Shown here one piece after another: positions 1 to 10,610 of a DNA stretch of 64,000 nucleotides (its first letter is position 1; the number at the start of each line of letters is the position of its first letter). The notes below the pieces were generated by a model. That model had not been told where the DNA came from and made no database searches. It saw nothing but the letters and a program-made list of their open reading frames with translations. The DNA is from Fonsecaea monophora (taxonomy: Eukaryota > Ascomycota > Eurotiomycetes > Chaetothyriales > Herpotrichiellaceae): contig NW_019174019.1 of the NCBI RefSeq assembly GCF_001642475.1, positions 1 through 64,000 of the forward strand. The letters are read 5' to 3'. The position numbers and the translations under genes are program-made.

Positions 1-1
1 C

Positions 2-21
2 GGGGGGGGGGGGGGGGGGGG
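2..21 (+). repeat. Poly-G tract (20 G)
   Basis: Twenty uninterrupted G bases sit at the very start of the window. Such a run can form a G-quadruplex, but at a sequence end it can also be a sequencing or assembly artefact. Confidence 0.9.
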
Positions 22-379
22 TGATGGAGCATGCGTATCTCGGAGAGTGATCAACTTGCAACGCGGACAACGGAAAAGTATCCTACGACGTCCTCCGCAT
101 CCCCCGACCTTGACCCGACCATCCCTGCCTGCCTGCCTGGCCTGCCTTCTTACCACCCTGTCCTCCTGTCTCTTTTCGCTTCCACCTTGTCGCCCTTGGT
201 CCGAGTCTGGAGCCAAATCCCGCCTCCGCCCCCTTGCTGCGTTCGCCCCAACAAACCACAACAAACATGTCATATATGACGGAAGCACAATACCGTAACC
301 AACCGCATCTCGAAGGTCCACGGATCGCACAAAATGCGATACACGCCGCCTCCTTGTTGCCCTCACACCCTGTTAGGGA

Positions 380-398
380 GGGGGGGGGGGGGGGGGGG
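380..398 (+). repeat. Poly-G tract (19 G)
   Basis: Nineteen uninterrupted G bases form a second long G homopolymer within 400 bases of the first. The true length in the genome is uncertain because homopolymers this long are often miscounted. Confidence 0.9.
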
Positions 399-1354
399 CG
401 GTCACCCGAATACTTTGCCTAACGGCGCACGACGGCCACCAGATTTTCTTCCTTCCTTCCAACCAAGCAAGCAAACAAGCAAATCAAGTTCTCACACATA
501 CAACAAGATGCCACAGATGCCACAGAGTACGAACTTTTCTTGTTGGCTTCTTCGTTTACTCAGATCCCCTAGCAAAACAGCCAAGCGGCCATGGGCCGAG
601 AGAGAGATAGAATCGGTCGGGCGAGGCCGGATCGAAACTCGGTTTTGCAGGGGTGGGGGAATGCAGACAAAGTGTCTTCGGCGAGACGAGAGCCACGGGG
701 GTGCAAGAGCAAGAAAATAAAATGCAGCAAGAAAGTCTAAGGCAAGAAGACGCTTCACTCATTTCGTTTCGTTTTCGTTTCGTGCTTCAGTTTCCAGGAT
801 ACATAGGATAACACAGATGGATGGCCAAAAAAAAAAAACCAAAAAAAGATCCATGATCGGTCATAGAAGAGAATGGGTTAGCGGGTGAAGTGGGCGAAGT
901 AAACGAGAACAACGAAACAAAGATCTCAAGATATTTCGGAATAGCTGGAGACTCGCACCAACAAATAAAACATGGAGAAAAACAAACATTCTTCTACTAG
1001 AGTACTAACTAAATCTATCCATCCGTGATATGAAATGAAAGTGCAAATCTAAAACAAACAAACAAGCAAACAAGATTCCCCACGAGAAAGAAAAAAGCGA
1101 CCGTTCCTTTCCTCACAGTACGTTTCCAGGCCTGGCCAGAATCATTCCCACAAAACAAAACCATGTCATGTCGTCAAGGAACCCAAAGCGTATCCTATCC
1201 AAGCATGTCGTAAATCGTTTCAACCAAACAACATCCAAAATCCAAAATCCAAAATTCCACCAGACAGCTGTAAACCTCCTCATCGTTGCCGTCGTAATCA
1301 TTGCATTCTTGCCCGATCTCTCCCAATCTCAATCGCGCACGTTGTCGTCATCAC

Positions 1355-2602
1355 TCACAGATCCTTTTTCGGCGGTGGCTTCACGGTCGCGTGCGTCCCT
1401 CCCACAATGACGGTGAACAACTTGGGGTCGCCGGCGTGCACCTCACCACTCTGGTCGGCGCCGCCGCTCGGCTGGACATCGTCATAGGGGAAAGCATAGC
1501 CCTTCCCGTCCAGGTTGAGAGAGTGCACGATCCGGGAGTAGTGGTTCGTGGTGGGGTCCTTGTAGTACATGCTTTGAGGGGCCGGGAAAGAGTTGGAAAC
1601 GAGCAGGGTCGACCGGTTGAAGGCCGCCGCCAGTCGGGGGATGATGGCGTTGGTTTGGGCGTTGGCGCCCGTCGCGAACGGTCCGGTCGAGCAGGTGAAG
1701 ATGTCCCGGGTCGACGGTTTCGCGAAGCTCGATCCGCCAAAGTTGAGGGTGCCGTTGTTGTTGACCTTTGCCGACACGGTGCCGAACGAGGCTTGGGTGT
1801 CAATGGACATGGATTGAGAAGCAAACTTCTGCCAGACTCGGTTGATGTAGCCGTCAAAGTAGTTTGCAAACAACGAAGGGTTGGTCACCATCCCTTGATT
1901 CGGCGACAGCGCACGCAGGTTCCGCCCATTGTGGGTGACAATCAGTTGATCCCAGCCCTTGCCGTCGGCGGCCTGCTGGGCGCGGAGACCGTTGCAGACT
2001 TGGTCCAGGCCGTTAGCAGGCATCCCCGAGACATGCTGGGTGGCGCCCCCTTGGGTCGTGAGGGTCAAGGCGATGGGTGGGCCGACGAAATCGACGTAGC
2101 TGATGTTGGCGTATAGTTGGTCACTATTGAATGTGAACTCGGCAAAGCCCCAATTGGTGTTGGCATTGGGATCGGACGGATTGGTGACGGATGGCTCGAC
2201 CAGCGCGGGCCCTGGGTTGAGCAGGAATTTCAAAGGCGCATCTATCGAGAACCAAATGCGGCCGCCGGCGATATGGGGTATTGTCACCGTCGTTGTGTGG
2301 CCCGGAGCTCCGAGGGGAATCGCACAATTTTGTGGGATCGACGAGCCGACCGCACCCGGAGAGCTGGGATAGAAAGGGGTTCTCCCATCCGCGGAGAGGA
2401 GAAACAAGGCGTTGCCACGGTCGATCGCTTGACCTGTGACATAGGCGTAGACAGTGTTGGATGTGGTCTGGTTTTGTAACGCAATTTGTAGACTTGAGCC
2501 TCCTGCCGGAGCTGAAGTCGGCTCAATCACAGCCTGCACTTGAGGGGCGGCGGAAGACTCTCCAGTGCCGACGCGTCGAATAAATTGTTGAAGGCGCTGC
2601 AT
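1355..2602 (-). CDS. GH64 family beta-1,3-glucanase
   Basis: A single-exon frame of 415 residues resembles glycoside hydrolase family 64 (laminaripentaose-producing type endo-beta-1,3-glucanase, thaumatin-like fold), which cleaves beta-1,3-glucan of cell walls. The block WGFAEFTFNSDQLYANIS at residues 151-168 followed by YVDFVGPPIALT is the family signature. Glu155 and Asp171 match the catalytic acid and base known in the bacterial enzyme. No clear signal peptide is visible at the chosen Met, so either secretion is unconventional, the protein is intracellular, or a leader exon lies upstream and was not seen. A role in wall remodelling or in degrading other fungi is inference. Confidence 0.88.
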   Translation of the reverse strand: MQRLQQFIRRVGTGESSAAPQVQAVIEPTSAPAGGSSLQIALQNQTTSNTVYAYVTGQAIDRGNALFLLSADGRTPFYPSSPGAVGSSIPQNCAIPLGAPGHTTTVTIPHIAGGRIWFSIDAPLKFLLNPGPALVEPSVTNPSDPNANTNWGFAEFTFNSDQLYANISYVDFVGPPIALTLTTQGGATQHVSGMPANGLDQVCNGLRAQQAADGKGWDQLIVTHNGRNLRALSPNQGMVTNPSLFANYFDGYINRVWQKFASQSMSIDTQASFGTVSAKVNNNGTLNFGGSSFAKPSTRDIFTCSTGPFATGANAQTNAIIPRLAAAFNRSTLLVSNSFPAPQSMYYKDPTTNHYSRIVHSLNLDGKGYAFPYDDVQPSGGADQSGEVHAGDPKLFTVIVGGTHATVKPPPKKDL

Positions 2603-3350
2603 TGTTACCGATGGTCGCGAAAAGAAGACTTGACTGAGCTGAGCTAATTGAGTTGAGATGAGACGAGTTGAGATGGGATGAGGATTGAGAATTGAGAATT
2701 AAATCGATGTCGAGATATGCTCGAGACTTTATGTCTTTCTCGGAAAAGATGGCGACGTCATTTCCCAGCCAAATGTTTGATATAGCTGCTTAGCTTGGAC
2801 CTCTCTCACGCTGCCTTGCCTGCCCATACAGAAGGCAACCATCATCCCCCAAAGTCGTCTGATGCTCATTTGCCAATGGACAACAAAAGTTCAAACTTAG
2901 ATCTTTGTTTCAGGGACTCTTTTACGTGCAATATCAGCCCCGTCGAGGAACGTGGCACGAACCGAGGCTGCTGTACCAGATCTTGACAGGGGTCCGATGG
3001 TGCCGCCGTGTCGCTATTGGTTGCGTACCTGACCGGCCCAAAACGCGGATGACCAAGGTTTTGATCGCCTGATTCCTGGTTGCACGCTCGGCACCCATCG
3101 TTGCAGCCACACAAGGCCGGAAGATGCAACCCGTGACGTGGCCATCATGAGGTTAATTCCCCTCGAGTGCGACCGGTTTTGGGGCAAGATCCTTTCGTGT
3201 TGGTCAAGGGCGGATTCCCAGTTTGATGGGAGGCTCCCGAAACATTGAAGAGTGCGTTTCATTGCGGTCAATCAGTCATCGGTCGTCGATGGATCATACC
3301 CTGAAGGACAGTCCTGTTGGTCGCAGAATGCCCACAACCTCACCGTAACA
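2603..3350. other. Intergenic region between GH64 gene and mdm12
   Basis: This interval is the promoter side of the GH64 gene and the 3' side of mdm12, both on the minus strand. I see GAGTTGAGATGAGAC-like short repeats near 2640-2690 and no coding sequence. Confidence 0.5.
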
Positions 3351-4694
3351 TCATACCAAAAAGGTCCAATAACTTGGAAAGACGAATTCTTCCTCAAAGA
3401 TCTTCCTAACTTGCTCCAGAACGAACTTTTCCACCTTTCCCACGTTTTTGAGTGCTTGTTTGCCCTCCTCCTGTCGTCCAATCTCGCTCTCCACGTGGAT
3501 TTCCTGCAGTGGCCCGGGCAGACCGGTCCCTGAACCTGTCGTGCTACCTGCTTTCTTACGTTGCTCATTTGCCACGCTTTCTCCCACCAGTGCAGCGGCG
3601 TCTTCAGAATCGAGAAAGCAAAAGTGCATCTTTTTCTTAACCCAAGCCACGATAGCGACCCCATCAAATGTCAGACCGGTGATGGCTAGCTTGAGGGGAA
3701 TCCCAACAAAGCTCGGCATTGGATAGTCAAGTAGAATTTCGGCCGTTAGAGTCATGCGCACGTCCCCAGAATACTTGACTCTTGCCACCACTTGCAGATC
3801 TGACGCTTGCCTGCTCTGAAGCCTAGATGCCGACAAAGGCGTCAATGCATCGAGCGTAGCATCGTCCAGGCCGCTATCGCCGATAGGCTGTGCTCGATGA
3901 GGCAATCGAGGTGATGAGATTCCGGATTCTGAATCACGCGGAGACGAGATACTGTTTGCAGTGGAAGGTCGCGTAGATGGATCGTCTTGTCCTGTTACGT
4001 CTTGACTCACTGGCTTCATGTGCGTTGATCCATGAATAGGCATCTGATGCGGCAGAGCGAAATTATGAGACGGATCGTACGACCAAGATCGAGGGCTGAA
4101 AGGTGTTCCACTTGCAACTGCGGCCAACGGAGTCTGAGTCCCAGAGAGGCCGCCTCCAGGGAAATGGAAGTAGCTGAGATTAGATGTGCCGCCTGGGATG
4201 CCAGGGGTGGTACTTCTTGGGAAAGGCCCCATAGCAAAAGCCTCGTCGCCTGAACTGAGACCGTCTCTAACTGCAGTCGAGGAATTAAAGTGAGCAAACC
4301 CCGAGCCTGTAACTATGTTGGACGGTCGCGGCACCGAACGTGAATGCTGAGAAGACGAGGCAGGACCCTGCGGCTGATAGCGGTTCGTGGTCTCGGCCCG
4401 CTCGTTCTGCGCAGACCCAGGCGCAGATTCGTGCGCATCTTGGTCGCCGCCTACCTCCTCCTCTTCCTCTTCCTCTTCATCCTCGTAGAAGTCAGGAAGC
4501 GGATCACAGATATCCTTGATCTCGATTTCAGGACAGACTGATCCCAGCTCGAATGAATGGACATGGACAGCATTGATGAAGCGGGGAAGAGGAATCTGCT
4601 GGAACTTGTCATGGACGAAAGCGCGAATCTTCTCGGCGAGGGCGGCGCCATCGGGGCCCGAAGTGATCTTCTCCCATCCGATATCCACAGACAT
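3351..4694 (-). CDS. Mdm12, ERMES complex subunit
   Basis: The 447-residue product is Mdm12, the cytosolic SMP-domain subunit of the ER-mitochondria encounter structure (with Mmm1, Mdm10 and Mdm34), which moves phospholipids between the two organelles. The start MSVDIGWEKI, the block VHVHSFELGSVCPEIEI in the N-terminal SMP part, a long acidic run near residues 71-80, a Ser/Pro-rich insert, and the C-terminal ending EEEFVFPSYWTFLV are all typical of filamentous-fungal Mdm12. The length fits the family (about 430-460). It is one uninterrupted exon. Confidence 0.95.
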   Translation of the reverse strand: MSVDIGWEKITSGPDGAALAEKIRAFVHDKFQQIPLPRFINAVHVHSFELGSVCPEIEIKDICDPLPDFYEDEEEEEEEEVGGDQDAHESAPGSAQNERAETTNRYQPQGPASSSQHSRSVPRPSNIVTGSGFAHFNSSTAVRDGLSSGDEAFAMGPFPRSTTPGIPGGTSNLSYFHFPGGGLSGTQTPLAAVASGTPFSPRSWSYDPSHNFALPHQMPIHGSTHMKPVSQDVTGQDDPSTRPSTANSISSPRDSESGISSPRLPHRAQPIGDSGLDDATLDALTPLSASRLQSRQASDLQVVARVKYSGDVRMTLTAEILLDYPMPSFVGIPLKLAITGLTFDGVAIVAWVKKKMHFCFLDSEDAAALVGESVANEQRKKAGSTTGSGTGLPGPLQEIHVESEIGRQEEGKQALKNVGKVEKFVLEQVRKIFEEEFVFPSYWTFLV

Positions 4695-7078
4695 CTTGTA
4701 GCATCTTCAGGGGTCCGAACGTCGAAGGAGGAGGTGAGGAAACCAAGGATACCAAGGAGGAAAGGTAACAACTACGAGGCTTTCCACTGTGGCGAGGCTT
4801 GGCATTGTTGACACTTTGACCAGGATGGAAAAGACATTTCTGCAGCCTTACCCTGAGGACTTGTAGACAGCCTATGGACTAGACCAGATCGCCATCAGAT
4901 ACTGCAGCACACAAGTTGATTAGAATTCTATCGCGACCATAAGAGTCTACTGCTACGGATAAGTCAAGGCTAGAGATGTACGAGGACGAGCCCACACCAA
5001 AAAATATGCCCAGATGATCAGCGAGGTGTCGGTGACCAGAACAGGAGGACTGTAAGTTTTCCGCGCAAATCAGTCGTGGATCGTATTATTTGGTCCCTTG
5101 TTGATCTGATTGGTATATCAAGTTATGCACCTCACAGGCATTTAGGCCACGCGTATCCTAGGCACTCAGGGTCGGAAGTCCTTGGTACACCGGACAGGCG
5201 TCCTCCAGTACGCAGCGTAGGTGTGTCCTATGAGGAGGCACTCAGGAGAAGCGTGCTCCAGGCGCTCAGGGTAGAGTACGTGGGTACATGCATCCATAGA
5301 ACAAGACTATGAAATCCATGTCTCCTCCCCACCCTGGCGTGTCTCTGTAGTGACTAGATGTATCTGGGCAGGGTAGGTTTCCGCATAGGGTAAACTACAC
5401 GCATCAAGGGTCGAGGGGGGTCTCGGAACCTCAACGGAGTAGAGAAAGTGTTCTCCTCGAAACATGTGGAGATTGTCCATATCTTTCGCCTCGCCAGCCG
5501 TCTCTTGTCTTGACCGCTCTTTTTAGGATTCGGAGGATGTGGTGGCCCGGGAGATTGACTTGTAGGTAGGTCTGGCAAGGGGATGATGTGGTTAATAGTC
5601 ATGTGTGATATGTTGTGGTGATGTGATGAGGTTGATCAAGGTACTTGAGAAGCTGGTGCTGCTTTAGCTGCCAAGGGCCGCAGCGAGACACGCGAGTCCA
5701 TGCCAAGCCCCGCACATTGCGGCCTTTTCCCTGCGACTCTTTCACCGCCTTCTTCATCAACTTCATCCTCTTCATTCTTCGTCAATCTTTCATCGTCACG
5801 TCAATGTATCGAGAGAACGGTGTCCGTGTATGCTCTCGATGACACCTGAAACGCTGCTGCACGTGCCAAGGTCAAGGTAAGCCCACTTCTTTGCCGGAAA
5901 CACATTTCCGAGCCCCGGGTACTCCCTCTCGGACTGAAGGAAGCAAAACAATTCCCCCTTCTGTACTCAGTACCTTGCCCACAAAAGAATGTCCGGAGGC
6001 AATCTCAGAAAGAACCTTATCGCCTTTCCGTTGCTTTCCGTGGGACCTTGAGATGCTGCACTCCCCCAAAGCCATTGGCACGGTGTGTCTCGTATCACAT
6101 TCAGGTAGTGTGGGAGTCCAATCCAGCCTTTGGGTCGCCACACACCACGTGCCGCCACAATTCGAGTGAGCTGCCGCCTAAGGCCCGGCTGGACGCCCCA
6201 TTACCAATGGCCATGACACCGCTTTACCGTCACACTGACAAACGTAAGTGGGAGTCAACCATTTGAAGGGTGTTTCGATGCATCAAAACCACGCATAACT
6301 GGCTTCGAGAAATTCTCCGTCATCAGCGTGCGTTACACAGGCGTTGCTCGGGGCCTGATTGTCATGCCACACTAACCGAGGTTAACCACGGTCATTCCCG
6401 GGCTTACATTAGCTTGGAACGGACCCACCACTGACGATGTCCATGTCCAAGTTGGAAATCTCGACCATGATGATGCCCATCGAGACACGTCCAAGCACTC
6501 CCCCAGCATGCTACCGGTTTTATCCGCGATCGACGGGCTTTCAATTCGCCCTCGACATTGTTCACGGCGAGAACGGTAAGGTCAACCCCTGGCCAAACGC
6601 TGCATTGACTAGTGCCTTCGTGAACTAAATCTCGGAATCGTTGTTGTGGAATTGTGGGAGAGGGGAAGTCTACGAGTATAAGAAAGGCACCCGGGCCCAG
6701 GAAGCACCCGCACTCTTCTCTTTCCTTGCGACCAAGAAGTTCCCAATCTGTCAAATCCACTTCTTGCCATCCTGAAAAACCTGAGGAATCACGGGCACGC
6801 ACTGATTTCCAATCTATTGACGCCACACGTGGTATCAATCAGCTTCTGCCGACATAATCTAAGCAAAAGCCCGCACGCGTGATATCCGGTGTCCCGAGGC
6901 AACTTTAACAAAGTCGTCGTTGCGTCATATTGGAAAACAAAGAACTCACATAAAGCACATCACAACACTCTTTATTTGCATCATTCGACCTCGGACTTCT
7001 TGAGTTCTTCAACCACCAGTTCCCAACCATCCATACATTCCATTTCTTGGAACATCACAGACCAGTCGCTTCTACAAA
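4695..7078. other. 2.4-kb intergenic region, no confident gene
   Basis: No frame looks like a known protein. The left part is the mdm12 promoter side. A degenerate element AGGC(A/G)CTCAGG occurs three times at about 5160, 5236 and 5260. The last 150 bases before 7079 are C/T-rich with short CAACCACC-like stretches and look like the 5' untranslated leader of the next gene. Confidence 0.45.
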
Positions 7079-7357
7079 ATGTCCGCCCTCACTAATAAGT
7101 TCCTCACCCTCATCCCTGCCGCTCACCGCGTCCATGTGACCTCTCCCATCACCGTCGAGAATGCCACCAGCGACGAAGCAGTAGTCCCTGTACTTCAAAA
7201 GACCCGACGATCCAGCTCCAGCGCCTCTGCCGAATCCAACTCGGCCGCTGAAGAACCTGCTCTGCCAACCGACATTGTTGAATCTCCTGTCGAGTCAGTC
7301 AAGCGCACACAAACCGAGCAAGTCGTCACCCACCAGTTTTTGAGGTTGGGTAACTAG
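7079..7357 (+). CDS. Small conserved-looking fungal protein, 92 residues
   Basis: A 92-residue frame begins with MSALTNKFLTLIPAAHRVHV in a good start context (ACAAAATGTC) after a pyrimidine-rich leader. The middle is Ser/Ala/Glu-rich and probably disordered (RRSSSSASAESNSAAEE); the end is THQFLRLGN. Small ascomycete proteins with a terminal FLxLG motif exist, but I cannot name a function. There is no signal peptide or membrane segment. Codon use and leader make it look real; without a database search it remains hypothetical. Confidence 0.6.
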   Translation: MSALTNKFLTLIPAAHRVHVTSPITVENATSDEAVVPVLQKTRRSSSSASAESNSAAEEPALPTDIVESPVESVKRTQTEQVVTHQFLRLGN

Positions 7358-9371
7358 GTCATGACACCGCGCCGGCAACTTTGCGTCAAAAGTTCACCAA
7401 GCTATCTCTTTATGTCGTTGATCTCTTGGGCCAGAGGCGATTCTTTCGGCCTCGTAACGAATTTCTATTACGATTCTGTGTGCGCAGCTGTTTTAACACC
7501 TGTTATGCCAGCGGTTACGCTTAGGAGTTTTTTCTAGTACTTTCCTTTGTCATGAGGATGCACAGTACGCTATCCACTGGAAGGGATTGGTTGGTGTTTC
7601 TGTACGATTTACGTGGTGTTCTCTCAACTGAGAAGAACCCGAGCAAGAGCAGGATGAGATTGTTTTTCCTAGTTTACAGCCTGGCAAAATGAAGGGCAGT
7701 CCTATGTGGGACGAACAATGAGAACCCAACAAGGAATTCATTGTCGCGAGAATGGCAATTTTCGTATTATTTTCAGGTTCTATACTGACAATGGAATTGC
7801 ATGGGGTCAATATTTCCGGAGGCTTGTTTGCTGCGTTGTCCATCATTGACTTGGATCTGTGCACCATTGCTATGCATGCAACGCTATCTCCGAAACTACT
7901 TTTACTACTATTCCCTCCCAGCGCTGGCACCACTACTGGATTGCGAAACAATGCAAGTCGGAATCTCCTTTGCCCACTCTCCCACCCAGCTAACCTAGCC
8001 TATTGTTCCGTGACCCACCCTGTGTAGAAGTTCCCCCGATATCTGGACGGTTTGCCCGTATCCGTGTTCGTGCCAGACCAATTATTGTAAAGCCAAATGT
8101 CATGATCATGATACCTACGAGACGAGAAGGATGGGGGTGTCCTCGATATGCCATGTCTGTCCAGCCACCCTTCAGCGTCTGCGAATGAAATAATACTAGA
8201 ACATATATACATACAAACGTGAGATGTGCCTGTTACGTGTACACTTCCTGGGGACCGAATCAAGAGACTTCCTTACTACTCGTAAGAATACTCGTAACCT
8301 CGGTGCAGCTCCACCAAGTTCCACGGCATTATCTTCATCAACCTCATCCTCGAAATCATCCTCGAATCCTCATCGTCATCATCAGCTGTCTCCACTCTGG
8401 AACGCAGCCCCCTAAGGTAGGTAGGTAGGTAATGACCAACGAATAAGCAGAAAGGAAAAAAGACCCAAGGAAGGCGATGGACAAGGAGTAACGAGAACGA
8501 AAACGAAAACGGATGCCTGCCCGTTTGCCCTACGAGGACCTACGAGGAGTCTAGGAGGCCGAGTAGTAGTAAATACCCCTGTCCTGGCCCCCAGTCCCAA
8601 ACTCCAAGTGCAAGTTCAAACCCCACTCACTCGCTGAGGGTGGTCTTCCGAGAAGGACTGTGCCATTATTCATGACTCGTACCCGGTGCTTGCCTCTTAT
8701 TCCGGACAGACTTGTTGCTGGACCTTGTCCTCGCCTTGGTGGTTGATCGTTGATGGTTGGTGGTTATGTGGTTAGTGGGCACGAGGGTCTCAGGTGGAAA
8801 TGCGGGGTCATGCCGACTTCGCGTCTTGAAGCGTCTGTCGGCGACGGTGGGATTGGTCCATCCTTCCACGACTCCCGGGGAGATGTGGGGTGGACAGAAC
8901 GAGGAGGAGGGCTACCGCGATCGAAGATTGGTCCGTACCAGGCTTGACAAGGTACGTAGGTCAAAACAAAAACCCTTGGACCTGGGGCTTGAGAAAGGGA
9001 AAGACGGGACGGGTTTTGATGGCCGAACATTTTTTTGATGATGGACGTTTCCCTCCGTCAAAGAGAAAAGAAGACAGACTTCCGTAAAACCCGAAGAGAA
9101 TACTCGGTAGATCCAATGAAGATACCACTGGTGCCCACCTCCAGAAACAGGCTCGGCTCAACAGGCCGGTCCCTAGGATGAATTTCCGGGTCAATAATGT
9201 CCACAATTCGATGTCGATGTTGTGATTGTAGATGACAAAGACAATAAAACTCCGTGCCCCTTTTCTAACGGAAGACGGCCCGACCAACTTATCCAGAAAA
9301 TGGCCACAATCCACCATGCCATGAATCCCCCGCAAACCCCCCCTTCCTCCAGCAACCCGAACAAAGACTTG
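7358..9371. other. 2-kb intergenic region, no confident gene
   Basis: The first part is the likely 3' untranslated region of the 92-residue gene. Frames at 7550-7951 and 8000-8263 on the minus strand show no recognisable domain and I do not call them. A GGTA tetranucleotide tract lies at 8416-8432. Confidence 0.4.
8416..8432 (+). repeat. (GGTA)n short tandem repeat
   Basis: Four GGTA units follow one another. Similar GGTAGGTA tracts recur in other intergenic parts of this window (near 21700, 32140, 49190 and 54625). Confidence 0.8.
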
Positions 9372-9696
9372 TCAGATGAAAATCCCCAGTGTCTCGGTAA
9401 CTTGGACGACAAGGCCCCCAAGGGTTGTGTTCGCGACGCTAACACCGTAAACACCCAGGCCGGTAAGGAGGAGTCCAGTGTCAGCCTCAAACGGACCGAG
9501 GAGGTTACCGAGGATGCCACCTCTTTCGGCGAGGTTGTTCAGCACTAGTTAGAATGAGTCTCCGTCCTATCAGGCATTCTGAGCGGCAAGCGATACACAT
9601 ACCTCCAGGTGCCAATAGCAGGGGTTCCGCAACAGGGCTGGTATTTGCCATGCTGGCCATGAACGGCAAAAATGCAAGCAAGATCTGAGTCTTCAT
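9372..9696 (-). CDS. Small secreted protein, two exons
   Basis: This gene is visible only after splicing. Exon 1 (9603-9696) encodes a signal peptide, MKTQILLAFLPFMASMANT, then SPVAEPLLLAPG. Intron 9545-9602 (58 nt) has a GTATGT donor and a CTAG acceptor. Exon 2 (9372-9544) continues in frame as VLNNLAERGGILGNLLGP and ends after GLVVQVTETLGIFI. The product is 88 residues with no cysteine in the mature part and a Gly/Leu/Val-rich hydrophobic body (LLLTGLGVYGVSVANTTLGG). The signal peptide, the consensus donor and the open second exon support a real gene. Function is unknown; it could be a surface-active or effector-like secreted peptide. Confidence 0.62.
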
Positions 9697-10610
9697 CTTC
9701 TGGGTCGAGAGCGTGCTAATACTGATCGCTGGGTAAATCTTGAGGATGACCAGGGGTTGGAGGTCGAAAGATTCAGGTGCGTGTCGAAGAGCTTCGCGCA
9801 GTTGACAATAAGGATATGATCATGATCTTATATCTCGTCGTGCCCTATATCAGGCGAGAGAGTCTTGCCTCCTTTTCAGCAATGCATCCTTCGCACCTCT
9901 CCATCGGAGGATGCGTCACCTGTGCTTGAGCGTCGTGGGCGTGTGGCCTGTTTCCCTCGAACCATTGTCGAAAATTCGAAACCCCTGAAACAAGGCTGTC
10001 GCACAGTAACCGCATTCTCGGGACATTGAAACGCAACGACGTAGTTTTGTTGAGGCCGCCACTGAATTATGTCCTTCTCTGAGCTGAGAGGTTCGGGATC
10101 TATCAATCTCAACCGTCAAGATGACAAAGTCAGGGACGCATTTGATGGTTCCAAACCTCGAGGCGTCTTAGGGAGTGGACCATTGCTGATCGGGGATTGT
10201 CGCAGCAACTGACTGACAGGTTGCAGCCCTCTTCGTCTCTCTCGACACCCTACCACCCAAGGTTCTGCCAAAATACACAAGGAACAAAACCCCCCCGAGG
10301 CTGATTGGATTTAGGGGGAGCCTCGTGGTCGGTTGACTTTCCTCCAGGGAGAACCAGCTCGGCTAACGAACCCCCAAAAGGGCAAGTAACAACTACTGCG
10401 TTTCTCCAAAGGCGTCACTGCGCATCTTCCCCCGCAATAGATCCCAAGGTCTTTTGATGTCGCACTACTCCGTTCCGTGCGGCCTTCTGTTACATTTTCG
10501 ATTCTGCTTTCAAATATTGTGATTGTCTGTCCTACGATGAGCTGACACCGACCTCTATCTCAGCTCGTCTGTTTCCCAACTCTTGTGTCAAAACCTTCCG
10601 TCTCGTCGTA
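9697..10610. other. Intergenic region upstream of the nitrilase gene
   Basis: This is a shared divergent interval between the small secreted protein gene (minus) and the nitrilase gene (plus). Minus-strand frames at 9845-10119 show no domain. I see no further gene. Confidence 0.45.

Larger units (their letters stand above)
1..1354. other. Left-edge intergenic region, no gene seen
   Basis: No reading frame here resembles a known protein. The stretch holds two long G homopolymers, A-rich runs near 829-848 and CAAACAAG-like low-complexity sequence near 1060. The part from about 750 to 1354 probably includes the 3' untranslated region of the GH64 gene, which is transcribed leftward. Confidence 0.5.

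Noticed and set aside
1301..2116. Plus-strand frame of 271 residues
   Set aside because: It lies antisense to the GH64 gene; the Gly/Arg/Val-rich composition is typical of an antisense shadow.
7750..7830. YTDNGIAWGQYF, faintly like a retroelement integrase
   Set aside because: Only a few residues match, with stops on both sides and no other integrase motif or long terminal repeat.
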